A DNA stretch of 64,000 bases from 21-14-0-10-47-8 sp966211455 (GCA_966211455.1 CBIHNI010000006.1:62001-126000); one strand, 5' to 3'; positions 51,880 through 60,228 are shown, counted from the stretch's first letter. Translations and numbers: made by a program. The notes: a model not told the origin generated them from the letters alone.

Positions 51880-52626
51880 TTACAGGGCGCCGGTGCGTGT
51901 GCGCAGGAAGTTGAGTTCCATCAGGCCGTAGCGGGCGAAACAGAGGGCGCTGTAGATTGGTAGGATCAAGAACAGTGGCGGGATTAGCACCAGGGCCGAG
52001 ACGATGGTGCCCATCAGAATGAAATCGATGCGCTTTTTCTTCATCAGAAATTTCACTTCGCGTGGTGAAGCGAAATCAGCCAGCGAATCAAAAGCGAACA
52101 AACGGTAATTCAAGTATCCGTTCAACAACAACGGCAACGCAAAGCTCATGCCCGGGATCATCCACAGCGGCAGACTTAAAAGCCAAAGCACAATATACAG
52201 CACCGACGAGATCACCAAGTTTTGAGTCGAAGCGATAACCACTCCCCGACCGCGTTTTTCCAGATGCGGAAATTTCTTTCCCATGTACTGAACCACGACC
52301 GGCATCACCACCACCGAGGTCACCAGCATCGAAGTCAGAATCGTCATCGGCAAAATCAAAAGCAAAGCCAAGAATCCGGCCAAAGCGGTCGCCACCCCGT
52401 CCGGCGTCACCGCAAACCATTCGGTCGCCCAGTGCGGAATCTCCCGAATGAAAAGAAATTTCTCTCCGAAAAACTGCGCAAAGGACAAAATTTGCGCCCA
52501 GAAAACGTAACCCAAAATTCCCCACAGCAGCAAAGCCGCAACCGGTGGCAGCAACAAAAGCATCAACATGCGCGGATTGAAAAGATCGAGCAAAGAGCGG
52601 CCCAGCGCTTGAAAAAGTCGAATCAT
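51880..52626 (-). CDS. EI24/CysZ-like membrane protein
   Basis: The 248-residue protein has several long hydrophobic segments (MLMLLLLPPVAALLLWGILG, ALAGFLALLLILPMTILTSM, VLYIVLWLLSLPLWMIPG) and NGYLNYRLFAFDSLADFASP. This matches the EI24 domain, whose bacterial member CysZ is a sulfate permease. The sulfate role is not certain here, as no sulfur genes are nearby. It overlaps the preceding gene by 4 bp. Confidence 0.82.
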   Translation of the reverse strand: MIRLFQALGRSLLDLFNPRMLMLLLLPPVAALLLWGILGYVFWAQILSFAQFFGEKFLFIREIPHWATEWFAVTPDGVATALAGFLALLLILPMTILTSMLVTSVVVMPVVVQYMGKKFPHLEKRGRGVVIASTQNLVISSVLYIVLWLLSLPLWMIPGMSFALPLLLNGYLNYRLFAFDSLADFASPREVKFLMKKKRIDFILMGTIVSALVLIPPLFLILPIYSALCFARYGLMELNFLRTRTGAL

Positions 52627-53090
52627 TCTTTCCCTTCAAGCACGAACCACGGCAAAGATTGAAACTGTTGGCGAAAATTTTTCTGCTCTTCGGGATCGCG
52701 AATCTTCTGCGCCAGCGCCAAAGCATCGCGCTTCAGACGCAGACCGTTTTCCAAATCGCCCCTCAAGGCCGCCGCTCGCGCCAAGGCTTCCATGGCGTAA
52801 GCTTCATCGAAATCTTTGCGGTCGCTCGCTTGCTTGGTGTAAAAGTCGCACATCTGCGCATGCAACAGTGCAAATTTAGGATCTTCAAGTTTGCAAAAAG
52901 CCCGGCTCGCCAACCAATGCGCCCGCGCCACCTGCAAGGGGGTCCCCACGCGCTTCCAAATAAACACGCAGGCCTGCGAAGCCGTGATCAGTTGTGATTC
53001 CTCTTCGCGAGTCAACTTTTCCTGCGCTTGCAACTTCAGGCTCAGCTCACGCGCCTCGTCCGCCAGCTTCTTTCCTTCGCGATAATCCAT
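52623..53090 (-). CDS. TPR-like helical protein of unknown function
   Basis: The 155-residue soluble protein is all helical by composition. Its alternating pattern (ARAHWLASRAFCKLEDPKFA, then EALARAAALRGDLENGLRL) recalls TPR repeats. There is no signal peptide. The ATG at 53090 has no Shine-Dalgarno site, and a TAAGCT hexamer ends 6 nt upstream, so the mRNA may be leaderless. It overlaps the EI24 gene by 4 bp. No family is recognised. Confidence 0.7.
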   Translation of the reverse strand: MDYREGKKLADEARELSLKLQAQEKLTREEESQLITASQACVFIWKRVGTPLQVARAHWLASRAFCKLEDPKFALLHAQMCDFYTKQASDRKDFDEAYAMEALARAAALRGDLENGLRLKRDALALAQKIRDPEEQKNFRQQFQSLPWFVLEGKE

Positions 53091-53096
53091 ATATGA

Positions 53097-53125
53097 AGCT
53101 TAGCAGCGAAGCCCACTTGCTCCAA
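53097..53125 (-). promoter_or_regulatory. Promoter candidate for the TPR-like/EI24 operon
   Basis: On the minus strand TTGGAG (53125-53120) and TAAGCT (53102-53097) are spaced by 17 bp. The -10 element ends 6 nt before the ATG. Confidence 0.45.
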
Positions 53126-53248
53126 GACCCGTTTTCCCTCTGGGAAACTCGTCTAAAGCCTTGACGAAAAACATCGAAAGTCGAGCCGCATTTCGCTTGA
53201 GTTTTCGAGGGTCCAGTTCAGAATGAGACACAAGCAAAGGAGCTGACC

Positions 53249-53740
53249 ATGTCAGCAACACAACCGATGACCACCACCGAAGCCGAACACCGCCAGCAAG
53301 TCCGCCGATTGGCCGAGCTCTTAGACTCGGAATTCAAACTGCCCTTCGGCTGGCGCATTGGCTGGGACGGAATCTTGGGTCTGATCCCGGGCTTCGGCGA
53401 CACCGCAACCAGTATGGTCTCGTTCTACATCCTGTACCGGGCTGCCATGTTGGGCTGCCCACCATCGGTGATCTTGCGTATGGGATTAAATGTCCTGATC
53501 GACAATCTTCTGGATGTGATCCCAATCCTGGGGAACATCTTCGACTTTATCTGGAAATCAAATCTGAAAAACGTGCAGCTGATGGAAGAGTACCTGGCGC
53601 AGCCCCACGCCACCGTGCGCACTTCGCGTTGGGTGATCGCGGGAACCGTGATTTTCATTTTCGCCGTTCTGATTGGCTGCCTGACTTTGACTTTCTTGTT
53701 GGCCAGATGGCTTTGGGGTTTGTTTCAGCCGGTTTGGTAA
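53249..53740 (+). CDS. DUF4112 domain membrane protein
   Basis: The 163-residue protein has the DUF4112 pattern: LLDSEFKLPFGWRIGWDGIL, LIPGFGDTATSMVSFYILY, LRMGLNVLIDNLLDVIPILG and IFDFIWKSNLKN. Two hydrophobic hairpins and a C-terminal membrane helix (VIFIFAVLIGCLTLTFLLA) suggest inner-membrane location. Function is unknown for the family. AAAGGAG lies before the ATG. Confidence 0.85.
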   Translation: MSATQPMTTTEAEHRQQVRRLAELLDSEFKLPFGWRIGWDGILGLIPGFGDTATSMVSFYILYRAAMLGCPPSVILRMGLNVLIDNLLDVIPILGNIFDFIWKSNLKNVQLMEEYLAQPHATVRTSRWVIAGTVIFIFAVLIGCLTLTFLLARWLWGLFQPVW

Positions 53741-53798
53741 GTAAAAAAACCTTGCCAAGCCCAGCCGCTTCAGCAAAATGGGGGGGCACAATCCCGAT

Positions 53799-53874
53799 GA
53801 CCCCATAGCTCAACTGGATAGAGCGTACGTTTCCTAAACGTTTGATCCCCGTTCAAGTCGGGGTGGGGTCACCA
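53799..53874 (+). tRNA. tRNA-Arg, anticodon CCT
   Basis: A 76-nt cloverleaf is complete with an encoded CCA. The acceptor stem is GACCCCA/TGGGGTC, the D stem GCTC/GAGC, the anticodon loop TTCCTAA with CCT at 53833-53835, and the T arm CCCCG-TTCAAGT-CGGGG. The anticodon stem has four good pairs and one T-T mismatch at its base. It reads AGG arginine codons. No integrase or att duplication is seen beside it. Confidence 0.93.
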
Positions 53875-53910
53875 TCTTTTTCAATAGCCGCCCATAGATC
53901 GCTCAATTCC

Positions 53911-54021
53911 TCAAAACCGCTCAGCACTGAAATCCTGAACTTGGCCGGACTGATCCACAACAAAAACATATTCGTTGCAGTTGGGGGTACGCACAACCGG
54001 TGCGTGAATCAGATTCGTCAT
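53911..54021 (-). pseudogene. Possible small exported protein with frameshift in poly-T tract
   Basis: From ATG 54021 the minus strand encodes 36 residues starting MTNLIHAPVVRTPNCNEYVF and ending FSAERF. The frame stays open upstream through a hydrophobic signal-like segment (AIFFLAIAGSGQP) but has no good start codon. A TTG in the next frame gives MSKKGLFF and stops; it would join the main frame if the seven-T run near 54053 had eight Ts. A slipped or phase-variable signal peptide is possible. There is no clear ribosome-binding site, so confidence is low. Confidence 0.3.
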
Positions 54022-54092
54022 GGGCTGGCCCGATCCCGCAATCGCTAAGAAAAAAATAGCCCCTTTTTTGACAATCCTAAAAATTCTTCACC

Positions 54093-54109
54093 GGTCACAA
54101 GATGTGACC
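54093..54109. promoter_or_regulatory. Perfect dyad GGTCAC-N5-GTGACC
   Basis: GGTCAC (54093-54098) and GTGACC (54104-54109) are perfect inverted halves around AAGAT, about 90 bp upstream of the exported protein gene at 54200. It could be an operator for that gene and its coupled TIGR02147 partner. Confidence 0.4.
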
Positions 54110-54199
54110 AATTAAATCTTCTCCCATTTGAGAATCTCGGCTAGATCCCTTATTCATCAACTCGATATTGGCCCCACAACCCCCAATAAAGAGGAAATT

Positions 54200-54823
54200 A
54201 TGAAAACATGGATCTTAACCAGCCTTCTCACAGCCGCACTTTCCGCTCCTGCCCTCAGCCGAGCCGAAGCCGAAAAACCAAACACCGACATCAAAGTTTC
54301 AGCGCAGCTTTCATCGGTTTTGCTCAGCGATGATTTCGCGATTGCCGTCGAGCAAGCCCATCAACAGGCAAACGTCCTGCGCATCACTCATATCAAGAAA
54401 GTTGCGAAGAACATCGAATTTGTCTTGGTCAAACCCACGCACCAAGGCGCTTTTGGCTGGGTTGACGCCGGATCGATCGTCGTTGCGGTCAAAGGAAAGT
54501 CTGCCGACAGCACGATCGAAGTTTCCGCTCCGATTTCAACCCTTCTTTTGAGAGACGAGTATGCGTCACAATTGGATGCGATCAAAGCCCAATACAAAGG
54601 CAAAGCAAAGCTTCGCATCACGCAAATCATTAATAATGATTTGGGCGAATCCAAATTCATCGAAGTGATGATCGAGAAAAAAGACGGCTCAAGCTGGCTT
54701 TCAGCCGGTTCCATCGTTGGCAGCTACTTCTATGGTCCGATGGGACTGGTTGGATTTGATGGCATCTACTTTAAGCCAGCGGTAAGCCTTCCCGGTGGCG
54801 GTGCTTCTGTCGGAAATCAGTAA
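54200..54823 (+). CDS. Exported protein of unknown function, coupled to TIGR02147 gene
   Basis: The 207-residue protein has a signal peptide (ILTSLLTAALSAPALSRAEA). The mature part holds two similar blocks, each with a stretch like VSAQLSSVLLSDDFAIAV or VSAPISTLLLRDEYASQL and later LRITHIKK or LRITQIIN, so it may be an internal duplication of about 90 residues. Both halves also end in a Gly/Ser-rich turn (DAGSIVV, SAGSIVG). GAGGAAATT lies before the ATG. Its stop overlaps the next gene's start as TAATG. No family is recognised. Confidence 0.75.
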   Translation: MKTWILTSLLTAALSAPALSRAEAEKPNTDIKVSAQLSSVLLSDDFAIAVEQAHQQANVLRITHIKKVAKNIEFVLVKPTHQGAFGWVDAGSIVVAVKGKSADSTIEVSAPISTLLLRDEYASQLDAIKAQYKGKAKLRITQIINNDLGESKFIEVMIEKKDGSSWLSAGSIVGSYFYGPMGLVGFDGIYFKPAVSLPGGGASVGNQ

Positions 54824-55623
54824 TGCTTTCTGTTGCCGACTTTACCTCAGCGCAAGACTTTCTGATCAGCACCTTCGAACAAGCGAAGGTGCTGGATTCC
54901 AAAGTGACCGTGCAAATGTACGCGAAACGCCTGGGCATGGGATCATCTTCCTTGAAGATGATCTTAAGCCGTCAACGTAAGCCCACAATTCATCAGATGC
55001 TGACGGTCGCAAGAAATCTGCGTCTCAGTCCTTCGGAAACTTCTTACCTTGAAACCTTGACCCTGAAAGATTCAGCCCAAGACGATTGGGAAATTGCCTA
55101 TTACGCGAAATCCCTGAAAGCCAAAAAGAAAGAGCTGAAGCTTTCAACCATGACCACATCGCAGATGTCACTTCTGACAAATCCCTTGGCGCTTCCGGTG
55201 CTGGTCGATTTGCTCGAGTCCAAGCCGACTGGAATCGATTTTCCGATGCTGGCGAAACGTTTCCAATCCACGGCCGAACAAATAAAAAACTTGGTGCAGG
55301 ATCTGCAGAAGAGTGGAATTTTAAATCAACACACCGACGGACATTTTCACGTCGTCTTCGATAAATTTGGCCACAAGCCTTTGCAGAAAAAGTACTTGCA
55401 GAGATTATTGCAGGAAGCTTCAAAAAAAATTGAAACAGATTTTGATCGTAAAGATTCCTTGTTCACAAGCTACGTCATCAATCTCACGCCCGAAATGACA
55501 AGCCAGCTGATCATGGATTTAAAGCAGGTCCTGCTGAAATATATGAACGAAGAAATCACCGATCAGGCCAACCGCCAGATCGCCCAGGCCAGCATTCAGC
55601 TTTACCCGATCACCGGCCGCTAG
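54823..55623 (+). CDS. TIGR02147 family protein (DUF4423-like), regulator candidate
   Basis: The 266-residue protein has an HTH-like N-terminus (VQMYAKRLGMGSSSLKMILS with QRKPTIHQMLTVARNLRLSP) and the TIGR02147 follow-up SETSYLETLTLKDSAQDDWEIA. A winged-helix-like middle and a helical C-terminus follow. The family is numerous in Bdellovibrio and related groups and has no proven role. It is translationally coupled to an exported protein, which suggests that it regulates or partners that protein. Confidence 0.85.
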   Translation: MLSVADFTSAQDFLISTFEQAKVLDSKVTVQMYAKRLGMGSSSLKMILSRQRKPTIHQMLTVARNLRLSPSETSYLETLTLKDSAQDDWEIAYYAKSLKAKKKELKLSTMTTSQMSLLTNPLALPVLVDLLESKPTGIDFPMLAKRFQSTAEQIKNLVQDLQKSGILNQHTDGHFHVVFDKFGHKPLQKKYLQRLLQEASKKIETDFDRKDSLFTSYVINLTPEMTSQLIMDLKQVLLKYMNEEITDQANRQIAQASIQLYPITGR

Positions 55624-55665
55624 CCTACCGACCTTCCAGCAAGGCCGAGCGAACAGCTTTATATT

Positions 55666-56319
55666 TCACGAAAGCTTTCCCTGATTTCGCTTTTGCTGTG
55701 CCAGATGTTTATTCATGGGCCACTCTAAAGAACCTGTCAGCCAATCCCAGTCCAGGGGCGAATCTGAAGCATCCCCCACGGACTTCTTGCCGTTTTCAAT
55801 AATGCGGTGATCAGCACCAGGCTTTTGATCGGCGAGGCTTAAGATTTCTTCAAGCAAGAAGTGCTGAATCCTTTTTGCATCTTTGGCGTGAAGCTCTGTC
55901 TGAAAGAAAATCTCCAGTCCTTGCTTCGCGATGTTTGCATAATTGATATCGCCGACGCCGTGATCGACATAAAGACCCGCTTTCGAGCTTCCATCTTCCT
56001 CCCAAAGCTGAAAGCCACCCGACTGATAGAAATCATTGCCTTCAATCGCCAAGACACTTTTCGACAGCTGGGCCGAAAGATAATGCGCCAATGCGGTGGG
56101 CCCCGGATGTTGTTTGATAGCTCGCACTGCAACGAAAGAAGCTGTCAGCGAAGCTTTGGTTTTCGTATCAAAAAGGACGGCTAGATCAATCGTTGGATGA
56201 AAGTGCACATCCATCGTTTGCACCGCACGCTGAATTGCAAAATCTGAAAGTAACGAAGAAATCTGACTCCACTCAGCATCCCCTCCTTCCAGCAGAAGAA
56301 AGCTTAACTTTGCACCCAT
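55666..56319 (-). CDS. Unknown protein
   Basis: The 217-residue protein begins MGAKLSFLLLEGGDAEWSQI and has no signal peptide despite the hydrophobic start. It has acidic and aromatic patches (GGFQLWEEDGSSKAGLYVDH, EIFFQTELHAKDAKRIQHF) and a basic tail. AAGGATC precedes the ATG. It converges with the TIGR02147 gene and stands alone. No family is recognised. Confidence 0.65.
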   Translation of the reverse strand: MGAKLSFLLLEGGDAEWSQISSLLSDFAIQRAVQTMDVHFHPTIDLAVLFDTKTKASLTASFVAVRAIKQHPGPTALAHYLSAQLSKSVLAIEGNDFYQSGGFQLWEEDGSSKAGLYVDHGVGDINYANIAKQGLEIFFQTELHAKDAKRIQHFLLEEILSLADQKPGADHRIIENGKKSVGDASDSPLDWDWLTGSLEWPMNKHLAQQKRNQGKLS

Positions 56320-56457
56320 ATGATCCTTTAAAAAAATAGGATTCCATCATTCAAGCAGACTTCTCTTTGCTTCTGCAATTCACTTCTATGGACCTTGACG
56401 CAACCGACCGCTCCCCTCTTTGCGGCTTTGTCCGTTGCTTTCGCGGGCCAAGGTTCC

Positions 56458-56485
56458 TTGACAAACCCGTGCTTGGCTTTAAGCT
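56458..56485 (+). promoter_or_regulatory. Sigma-70-like promoter for the 56541 gene
   Basis: TTGACA (56458-56463) and TAAGCT (56480-56485) are spaced by 16 bp, 55 nt upstream of the ATG. The -10 hexamer is the same as in several other promoters here. Confidence 0.5.
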
Positions 56486-56540
56486 CAAATTTCGATCGCG
56501 AATGCGAGATGGGATTTGCGTTGAGATTTGGACATAGCCA

Positions 56541-57164
56541 ATGATGGATCTGCAAGAGATTATCGACTCTATCTTCGATGGTAAGTTTGAAACGGCGCTG
56601 ACCGATCTTCGGGCTCTCAGCATGCCCGAGGAAACTCATCCTTTGTTATTCATGTATTTGGATACGATCGAATTGATCATTCAATCCCAAATGAAAGAGT
56701 CATCGCCAGCACTTTTGGCGAAAATTCGTCCTTGGACTGATATCGATTGGCCCGAGCTGAAAGAGACGACCCTAGCGCTTTCTGTGATCCATAACGCAGG
56801 CGTCGCGGCCGCCTTGAATCGCGATTTCGAATTAGCGCGGGTGTTTTTTGATCTCAGCTTACAAGAAGCCGGCCGAAACATGTCGAAAGCACCAGCCCGC
56901 TTGCTGAATCGAGCGTTCTATCATCTGGCCCTGACCAATCGAACCTTGGGAAATTTAAAAGAGGGCGCAACCCAAGCTGAAATTGCGAGCCAAATCTCCA
57001 GCCGCACCTTCACCCGCATTTCGCCAAATCATCCTGAAGCTTTAGATGCCATTGAACTGAATCGGCATTATGGTAACGTGAAAGAAAAGCAGTTTCCCTT
57101 CTGGTTTGAAGTCGTCATGGCGCAAATGAAGCTATTCCCGCAAGGAAGCGCGAATTCCAATTGA
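56541..57164 (+). CDS. Helical protein of unknown function, TPR-like
   Basis: The 207-residue protein is helical, with repeats of the TPR type visible in the second half (AGVAAALNRDFELARVFFDLSL and RAFYHLALTNRTLGNLKEGA). There is no signal peptide. It starts with two ATGs at 56541 and 56544. The following gene starts 14 bp after its stop (ATG 57179), or overlaps it if an in-frame TTG at 57161 is used. No family is recognised. Confidence 0.7.
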   Translation: MMDLQEIIDSIFDGKFETALTDLRALSMPEETHPLLFMYLDTIELIIQSQMKESSPALLAKIRPWTDIDWPELKETTLALSVIHNAGVAAALNRDFELARVFFDLSLQEAGRNMSKAPARLLNRAFYHLALTNRTLGNLKEGATQAEIASQISSRTFTRISPNHPEALDAIELNRHYGNVKEKQFPFWFEVVMAQMKLFPQGSANSN

Positions 57165-57178
57165 ACTTTAGGACACGC

Positions 57179-57562
57179 ATGCAAGATCCAATGAATCCCA
57201 CGGACACAGAGCTTCGACAGTGGGCCCAGGATCCGCAGGCGATGGCTCCCACCGAAGATTGGGATCTGATCCTGACGGATCCTTCGCGTATTGTTTTAAT
57301 TTTTGAATTGGCCGCAGATATCAGCTTGCCAACCCGCCTGTTTTTTCTTCGTTGTCTTTATCTGTACATAGGTGATTTTGTTCGTGCTCATCACCAAGAT
57401 CCACAGTGGGAGCAAGGAGCTTTCAAGATTTTGAATCTGGGGAAGCAAAATCCACAGCCCGATATTCGACTTTGGGCCGACAGGGCATCGGATCTTTTGC
57501 AGAACCCTTCTTCTTTCCATTCTGATGATTGGTGCAACGGTTACCTGCTGGAGAAGAAATGA
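57179..57562 (+). CDS. Small acidic protein of unknown function
   Basis: The 127-residue protein begins MQDPMNPTDTELRQWAQDPQ and is rich in Asp, Gln and Trp, with a central helical stretch (FFLRCLYLYIGDFVRAHH). The ATG at 57179 has AGGA 6 nt upstream and is preferred to a TTG at 57161. Its stop overlaps the VOC gene's start as ATGA. It is probably co-translated with both neighbours. No family is recognised. Confidence 0.65.
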   Translation: MQDPMNPTDTELRQWAQDPQAMAPTEDWDLILTDPSRIVLIFELAADISLPTRLFFLRCLYLYIGDFVRAHHQDPQWEQGAFKILNLGKQNPQPDIRLWADRASDLLQNPSSFHSDDWCNGYLLEKK

Positions 57563-57948
57563 TCGCTGATCTTAAGAATCTAGAATGCATCACCCTTTTT
57601 GTCGAAGACTTGGCGGCCGCCAAAAAATTCTACGAAAGCATCTTTGCGGTCAAGACTGTTTTCGAAGATCCCAATTGCTGTGTCGTTCGCTTAGAAAACT
57701 TGATGCTGAATCTATTAAAGATCTCTGAGGCATCCGAATTGATTGCTCCTTCTCAGGTTGGTGCCGCATCGGCTGGTGCGCGCTTGATGTTCACGATCAA
57801 AGTTGAAAACGTGGACCGGGTTTGCGAGCAGCTTAAAAAACAAGGCGTGAGCCTTATCAATGGTCCCATCGATCGTCCCTGGGGCCGGCGAACTGCGGTC
57901 TTTATCGATCCCGCCGGCAACAACTGGGAAATCGCTCAAGAAATCTAG
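57559..57948 (+). CDS. Glyoxalase/VOC-superfamily protein
   Basis: The 129-residue protein has the two-module VOC layout: FVEDLAAAKKFYESIFAV near the start and FIDPAGNNWEIAQEI at the end, with VENVDRVCEQLKKQGV between. Such proteins bind metals and act as lyases, dioxygenases or resistance proteins; which one is not clear. The ATG overlaps the upstream stop. It lies in a three-gene operon with two unknown helical proteins. Confidence 0.8.
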   Translation: MIADLKNLECITLFVEDLAAAKKFYESIFAVKTVFEDPNCCVVRLENLMLNLLKISEASELIAPSQVGAASAGARLMFTIKVENVDRVCEQLKKQGVSLINGPIDRPWGRRTAVFIDPAGNNWEIAQEI

Positions 57949-58047
57949 CACTAACTGACACCCGTATTTGACGAAAAGTCTGCGTTTCACCCAGAATCGG
58001 TCCTGCATTTGCAAATCATCAAAACAGGATTTATTTTGAGGTGCCAT

Positions 58048-58968
58048 GTGAAATCAATTCGATTTAAAGCTCTGCTGCTGTCGATATCATTGACAGTGTC
58101 GTCCATTGCGGGCGCGCAAATCGTATTGCCGCAAGCCTCTTCTCTCTCAAAGAAAACCACCACCACCGAAGCTTATCCGCAAAAAGAGCTGCAGAAACTG
58201 GATGATCTCAAAGCCGTCCTTAAGAAAAAACAAGAGCTGCGCGGCCAGCCGGAAGAAGGACGCCTTCAACGAAAGCTTGAGACTTTAAAGCTTGGAACCG
58301 AAACCGCTGGCGGTGGTGCCGAACAACGAAAACTCTTCTACGATCCGTTGACCAAGGCGCTGACAAATCTCTCCGAGCAAACCGAGTACGTATTTAAATC
58401 CAAGTTCCAAAAAGACGTCGAAACGAAGGTCGTCGTCTTGGATTTGGTTGAAAAACTGCGAAGCGCAGCCTTGGTTCCCGTCAGCCAACAGCTTTACGAC
58501 CGCCAAGGCCACAAGGTCGATTTTTTAAACAACCCCGACGAAAACTGGATTCAGTTCAATGTCGAAGCCTGGACAAAGCTGCCTGAGGTCACCCAGGTGC
58601 AATTTGGTCTGCACGAGATTATGGGACTGCTGCGCATTCCGGATCCGATGTATATGATCTCTGGACGACTGGCCGAGATGGCGGTTGGCGCCGATACCAA
58701 CGATAAAAAAGGCAAGCTCACCGTCTGCGGAATCACGGTTCGTGCGATCGGCGAACTCAATCCGGGCACCACTCGTGAAGAACTTCTTTCTGATATCGCG
58801 AGCCGATTCAAACAGCGCGGCGCGGTTTTGAAAGTCTGCGAAGTCGAAGCCCTTGGAATTCAGGGCGCCACCGTTTTAGTCTCGATCTTCTCAGATACGG
58901 CCGAGGCTTTGTACTGGGCCTATCCTTACACCAAAGACAGAAGCTATTCGCCACCCGAAAGCAAATGA
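58048..58968 (+). CDS. Exported protein of unknown function
   Basis: The 306-residue protein has a signal peptide (ALLLSISLTVSSIAGA), a Lys-rich coiled-coil-like stretch (ELQKLDDLKAVLKKKQELRG) and a mature domain with FGLHEIMGLLRIPDPMYM and WIQFNVEAWTKL. GTG 58048 is chosen as the start because GAGGTG precedes it; an in-frame TTG at 58009 is worse. Its 3' end overlaps the convergent TIGR02147 gene by 25 bp. No family is recognised. Confidence 0.75.
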   Translation: MKSIRFKALLLSISLTVSSIAGAQIVLPQASSLSKKTTTTEAYPQKELQKLDDLKAVLKKKQELRGQPEEGRLQRKLETLKLGTETAGGGAEQRKLFYDPLTKALTNLSEQTEYVFKSKFQKDVETKVVVLDLVEKLRSAALVPVSQQLYDRQGHKVDFLNNPDENWIQFNVEAWTKLPEVTQVQFGLHEIMGLLRIPDPMYMISGRLAEMAVGADTNDKKGKLTVCGITVRAIGELNPGTTREELLSDIASRFKQRGAVLKVCEVEALGIQGATVLVSIFSDTAEALYWAYPYTKDRSYSPPESK

Positions 58969-59771
58969 AATAGATCCAGACAGTAAACATAAGCCGTCTC
59001 ATCTTTCGACGGGCGCACGACCCCGCGGATTTTTTCGATCGTCTGGATCATGATCTCTTTGATCTGGTCCACATCTTCTTTTGAGCAAGTGATCACGCTG
59101 GAGTAATGCAAATCCTTTTCTTCGACTTGATCCAGGGACTGCAAAGCCCGCGTTCGCCAATTGGCGTGATGCTTTCCCACGAAGGGCGAATTGTTCGCCA
59201 AGTAAAGATTCACTTCACCGGGACGAAGCTCGTTTCCTTGGGTTTTAAAGATCCCAACCGAAATCAGAAATTCGACGGCTTCATTCACAGTCTTTAATGG
59301 CAAAGCCAAGGCTTCGGCGATTTGTTCGCGGGTTTTCAGATGCGGTAAGGAAACGCAAACGTGAATCGCAGCAAAATACCAAGAGCTATAGTAACGAGCT
59401 TGTGCCGTTTCATCTAAGAACCGATTCACCTGAATGCGATTCTTGATCACGGCGCGATCTTCTTTTTGCTGTTTCACTTCGTCCGAAAAATAGCTGCGAA
59501 GTTCCTTTGTCCCTGCCCGCGACATCTGCACCAGATTCAAAAAGTACTTGGTCTCGCCCGGCGTATGCCCCAGAAATGCGTTGGTGCGATGAGCTTGCTC
59601 CAGACTCAGATCCAAAGAGCCATTCAGAATCTGTGACAGGTAGGAAGGATTGCATTCGATGGCTTTGGCCATTTTCGACCTTTGGCCTTTTTCATAATCT
59701 CCCCTGGTTTCAAGCACTTGCACCAGGTAAGACTTATAATCATTGAAATCGAAAACCGATGATTTGGCCAT
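58944..59771 (-). CDS. TIGR02147 family protein, regulator candidate
   Basis: The 275-residue protein shows the classic family N-terminus: FDFNDYKSYLVQVLETRG, RSKMAKAIECNPSYLSQILN and HTPGETKYFLNLVQMSRAGT. A winged-helix-like middle (TREQIAEALALPLKTVNEAV) and a C-terminal ECDxxK-like end, TIEKIRGVVRPSKDE, follow. It diverges from two small exported-protein genes across a region rich in AT palindromes, and may control them. It converges with the exported-protein gene at 58048. Confidence 0.88.
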   Translation of the reverse strand: MAKSSVFDFNDYKSYLVQVLETRGDYEKGQRSKMAKAIECNPSYLSQILNGSLDLSLEQAHRTNAFLGHTPGETKYFLNLVQMSRAGTKELRSYFSDEVKQQKEDRAVIKNRIQVNRFLDETAQARYYSSWYFAAIHVCVSLPHLKTREQIAEALALPLKTVNEAVEFLISVGIFKTQGNELRPGEVNLYLANNSPFVGKHHANWRTRALQSLDQVEEKDLHYSSVITCSKEDVDQIKEIMIQTIEKIRGVVRPSKDETAYVYCLDLFHLLSGGE

Positions 59772-59780
59772 ATTTTATCC

Positions 59781-59821
59781 TTTTAGTAAAACTACATAAA
59801 TTCTAGCATTTTTTATAAAAA
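59781..59821. promoter_or_regulatory. AT palindromes in divergent promoter region
   Basis: TTTTAGTAAAA at 59781-59791 is a perfect palindrome with a single centre base, and TTTTTATAAAAA at 59810-59821 is a 12-bp palindrome. Both lie between the TIGR02147 gene and the exported-protein gene at 59890, where promoters should be. They could be operators or just AT-rich promoter DNA. Confidence 0.35.
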
Positions 59822-59889
59822 TAGTCTTTCGCTATTTTCTGCAATGCATTATTTTGAATCAGCAAACAAACACTCAAAAGGGAGATTTT

Positions 59890-60201
59890 ATGAAAGGTTT
59901 ATTTTTAGCATTTGCATTGATCACTGTCGGCGCTTTGAACTCGGCCCAAGCTGGCGCTTTGAAAATCGAAGATTGCCGCGATAACGCTCAAGATGCGGCT
60001 TTCCAATTCCAAACTGCAGTCGTCAAACAGAACGGAGTCTTCAAATATCAGGACGTGGCAGTCATGGGCGAGCAAGAAAGTGCGGACGGATCTGAGTATA
60101 TCTATACGGTCACGGCCTATAACCATCTGGGAAAATCCTTCGACCACAAAGTCGTGACGAGCACGATTTGCGAGATTCTTTCCGTCGGACTTTACAAATA
60201 A
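59890..60201 (+). CDS. Small exported protein of unknown function
   Basis: The 103-residue protein has a signal peptide (FLAFALITVGALNSAQAGA) and a mature domain with two Cys (IEDCRDN, STICEIL), which could form a disulfide. GGGAGA precedes the ATG at 59890. It lies 27 bp before another small exported protein and is divergent from a TIGR02147 gene. No family is recognised. Confidence 0.75.
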   Translation: MKGLFLAFALITVGALNSAQAGALKIEDCRDNAQDAAFQFQTAVVKQNGVFKYQDVAVMGEQESADGSEYIYTVTAYNHLGKSFDHKVVTSTICEILSVGLYK

Positions 60202-60228
60202 CCATCACTAAAAACATAAGGAGATTTT

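Larger units (their letters stand above)
53875..54199. other. Region between tRNA-Arg and exported protein gene
   Basis: This stretch contains a possible small minus-strand gene (53911-54021, perhaps extending to about 54077) and a dyad at 54093-54109. Otherwise no promoter or gene is clear. Confidence 0.5.

Noticed and set aside
53842..54048. Plus-strand frame overlapping the tRNA
   Set aside because: It begins inside the tRNA-Arg gene and has no family features.
53741..54199. Genomic island at the tRNA
   Set aside because: No integrase, phage gene or repeated tRNA 3' end is seen on either side.
56328..56639. Minus-strand frames of 90-103 residues in the gap before 56541
   Set aside because: Two overlapping frames without motifs, and a promoter-like pair for the plus-strand gene lies across them.
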